A stretch of 64,000 nucleotides of DNA, taken from assembly GCA_023333565.1 (NCBI GenBank), contig JAJKFH010001480.1, forward strand, positions 1,922,001-1,986,000, written 5' to 3'. The notes beneath the pieces were generated by a model that was not told the DNA's origin, searched no databases, and saw only the letters and a program-made list of their open reading frames with translations. A program made the position numbers and the translations under genes. Within the stretch, counting starts at the first letter, position 1. Each line of letters opens with the position of its first letter. This document shows positions 63,701-64,000 of the stretch, one piece after another. This stretch comes from Puffinus mauretanicus. Lineage: Eukaryota; Chordata; Aves; Procellariiformes; Procellariidae.

Positions 63701-64000
63701 CATTTTTTGTGACGTGGAACCCGGATGGAATTTATACCTTTACCCAAATCAAGTTTTTTTACATGAGCAGTTTATTGTGGTACCCCTCTGATGTTATGAA
63801 GAATCAGATGCAAAGGGTATTAATAACACAGCTGGAGCTAGATTTCCCAAGCAGTCATAATACTGTGTGGGCACTTAAATTAAGTGGACGGATTTTAAAA
63901 TAGTTTTAAGTTTTTAAAAATGTTTTAGAAATACTGAGAGCCTTACATATTCCCTAGGGCTGGCTGATCTCTTTTGGGAAATCAGTTAACATCATTATCT
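60731..64000. other. Unique DNA, no gene recognised
   Basis: Frames up to about 130 codons on both strands have no recognised domain. Near 61370-61510 the sequence is briefly richer in CpG. The last 1.3 kb is AT-rich. Confidence 0.5.

Noticed and set aside
1..64000. CRISPR arrays, bacterial operons, phage or defence systems
   Set aside because: The sequence is avian nuclear DNA. There are no regularly spaced repeats, no ribosome binding sites and no prokaryotic gene layout.

Overview
This window is almost certainly from a bird nuclear genome. It holds several CR1 non-LTR retrotransposons. The younger + strand copies end in the short ATTCTATG-type 3' repeat typical of avian CR1. It also holds a solo LTR that I recognise as an avian endogenous-retrovirus type with TG...CA ends. 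The background is AT-rich, with short scattered reading frames on both strands. I found no convincing host protein-coding exon, rRNA, tRNA, CRISPR array or bacterial-type operon, so the window looks like a gene-poor intergenic or long-intron segment. Family names rest on recalled repeat consensus features, not on a database search.

Layout. 1-8898 is unique AT-rich DNA with one tiny minisatellite (about 5192-5229). 8899-11190 is the main feature: a 5'-truncated but well-preserved CR1 on the + strand. Its ORF2 keeps the last part of the endonuclease, a linker and a full-looking reverse transcriptase, including the FADD box, and is broken only by three small indels. 11191-18599 is unique DNA. 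About 18600-19025 is an old minus-strand CR1 remnant, and 19380-20013 is a second + strand CR1 3' end whose ORF2 C-terminus is intact. 24661-25402 is a minus-strand CR1 of another subfamily. A degenerate TACA/TATA microsatellite lies at 29964-30134, followed by a more GC- and CpG-rich stretch (about 30200-31320). 31987-32534 is the solo LTR.

The right half is mostly unique DNA with old fossils: a very old minus-strand CR1 (about 35160-35420), a minus-strand CR1 3' end (36271-36461), another ancient CR1 (about 41020-41200), two weak MIR-like SINE fragments (about 44195-44330 and 54490-54690), and an AT-rich simple repeat (40608-40690). At 60470-60677 a 208-bp + strand CR1 end sits between two nearly identical 53-bp direct repeats, which look like an unusually long target-site duplication.

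How it fits together. The only coding sequence I can support is retrotransposon ORF2. It encodes an endonuclease/reverse transcriptase that nicks target DNA and copies the element RNA there (target-primed reverse transcription). No copy here is complete or intact. I see no new multi-gene system. The observations most worth checking are the 53-bp duplication around the short CR1, the fact that nearly all breaks in the best CR1 ORF2 are length changes in G tracts, and the MIR-like fragments.
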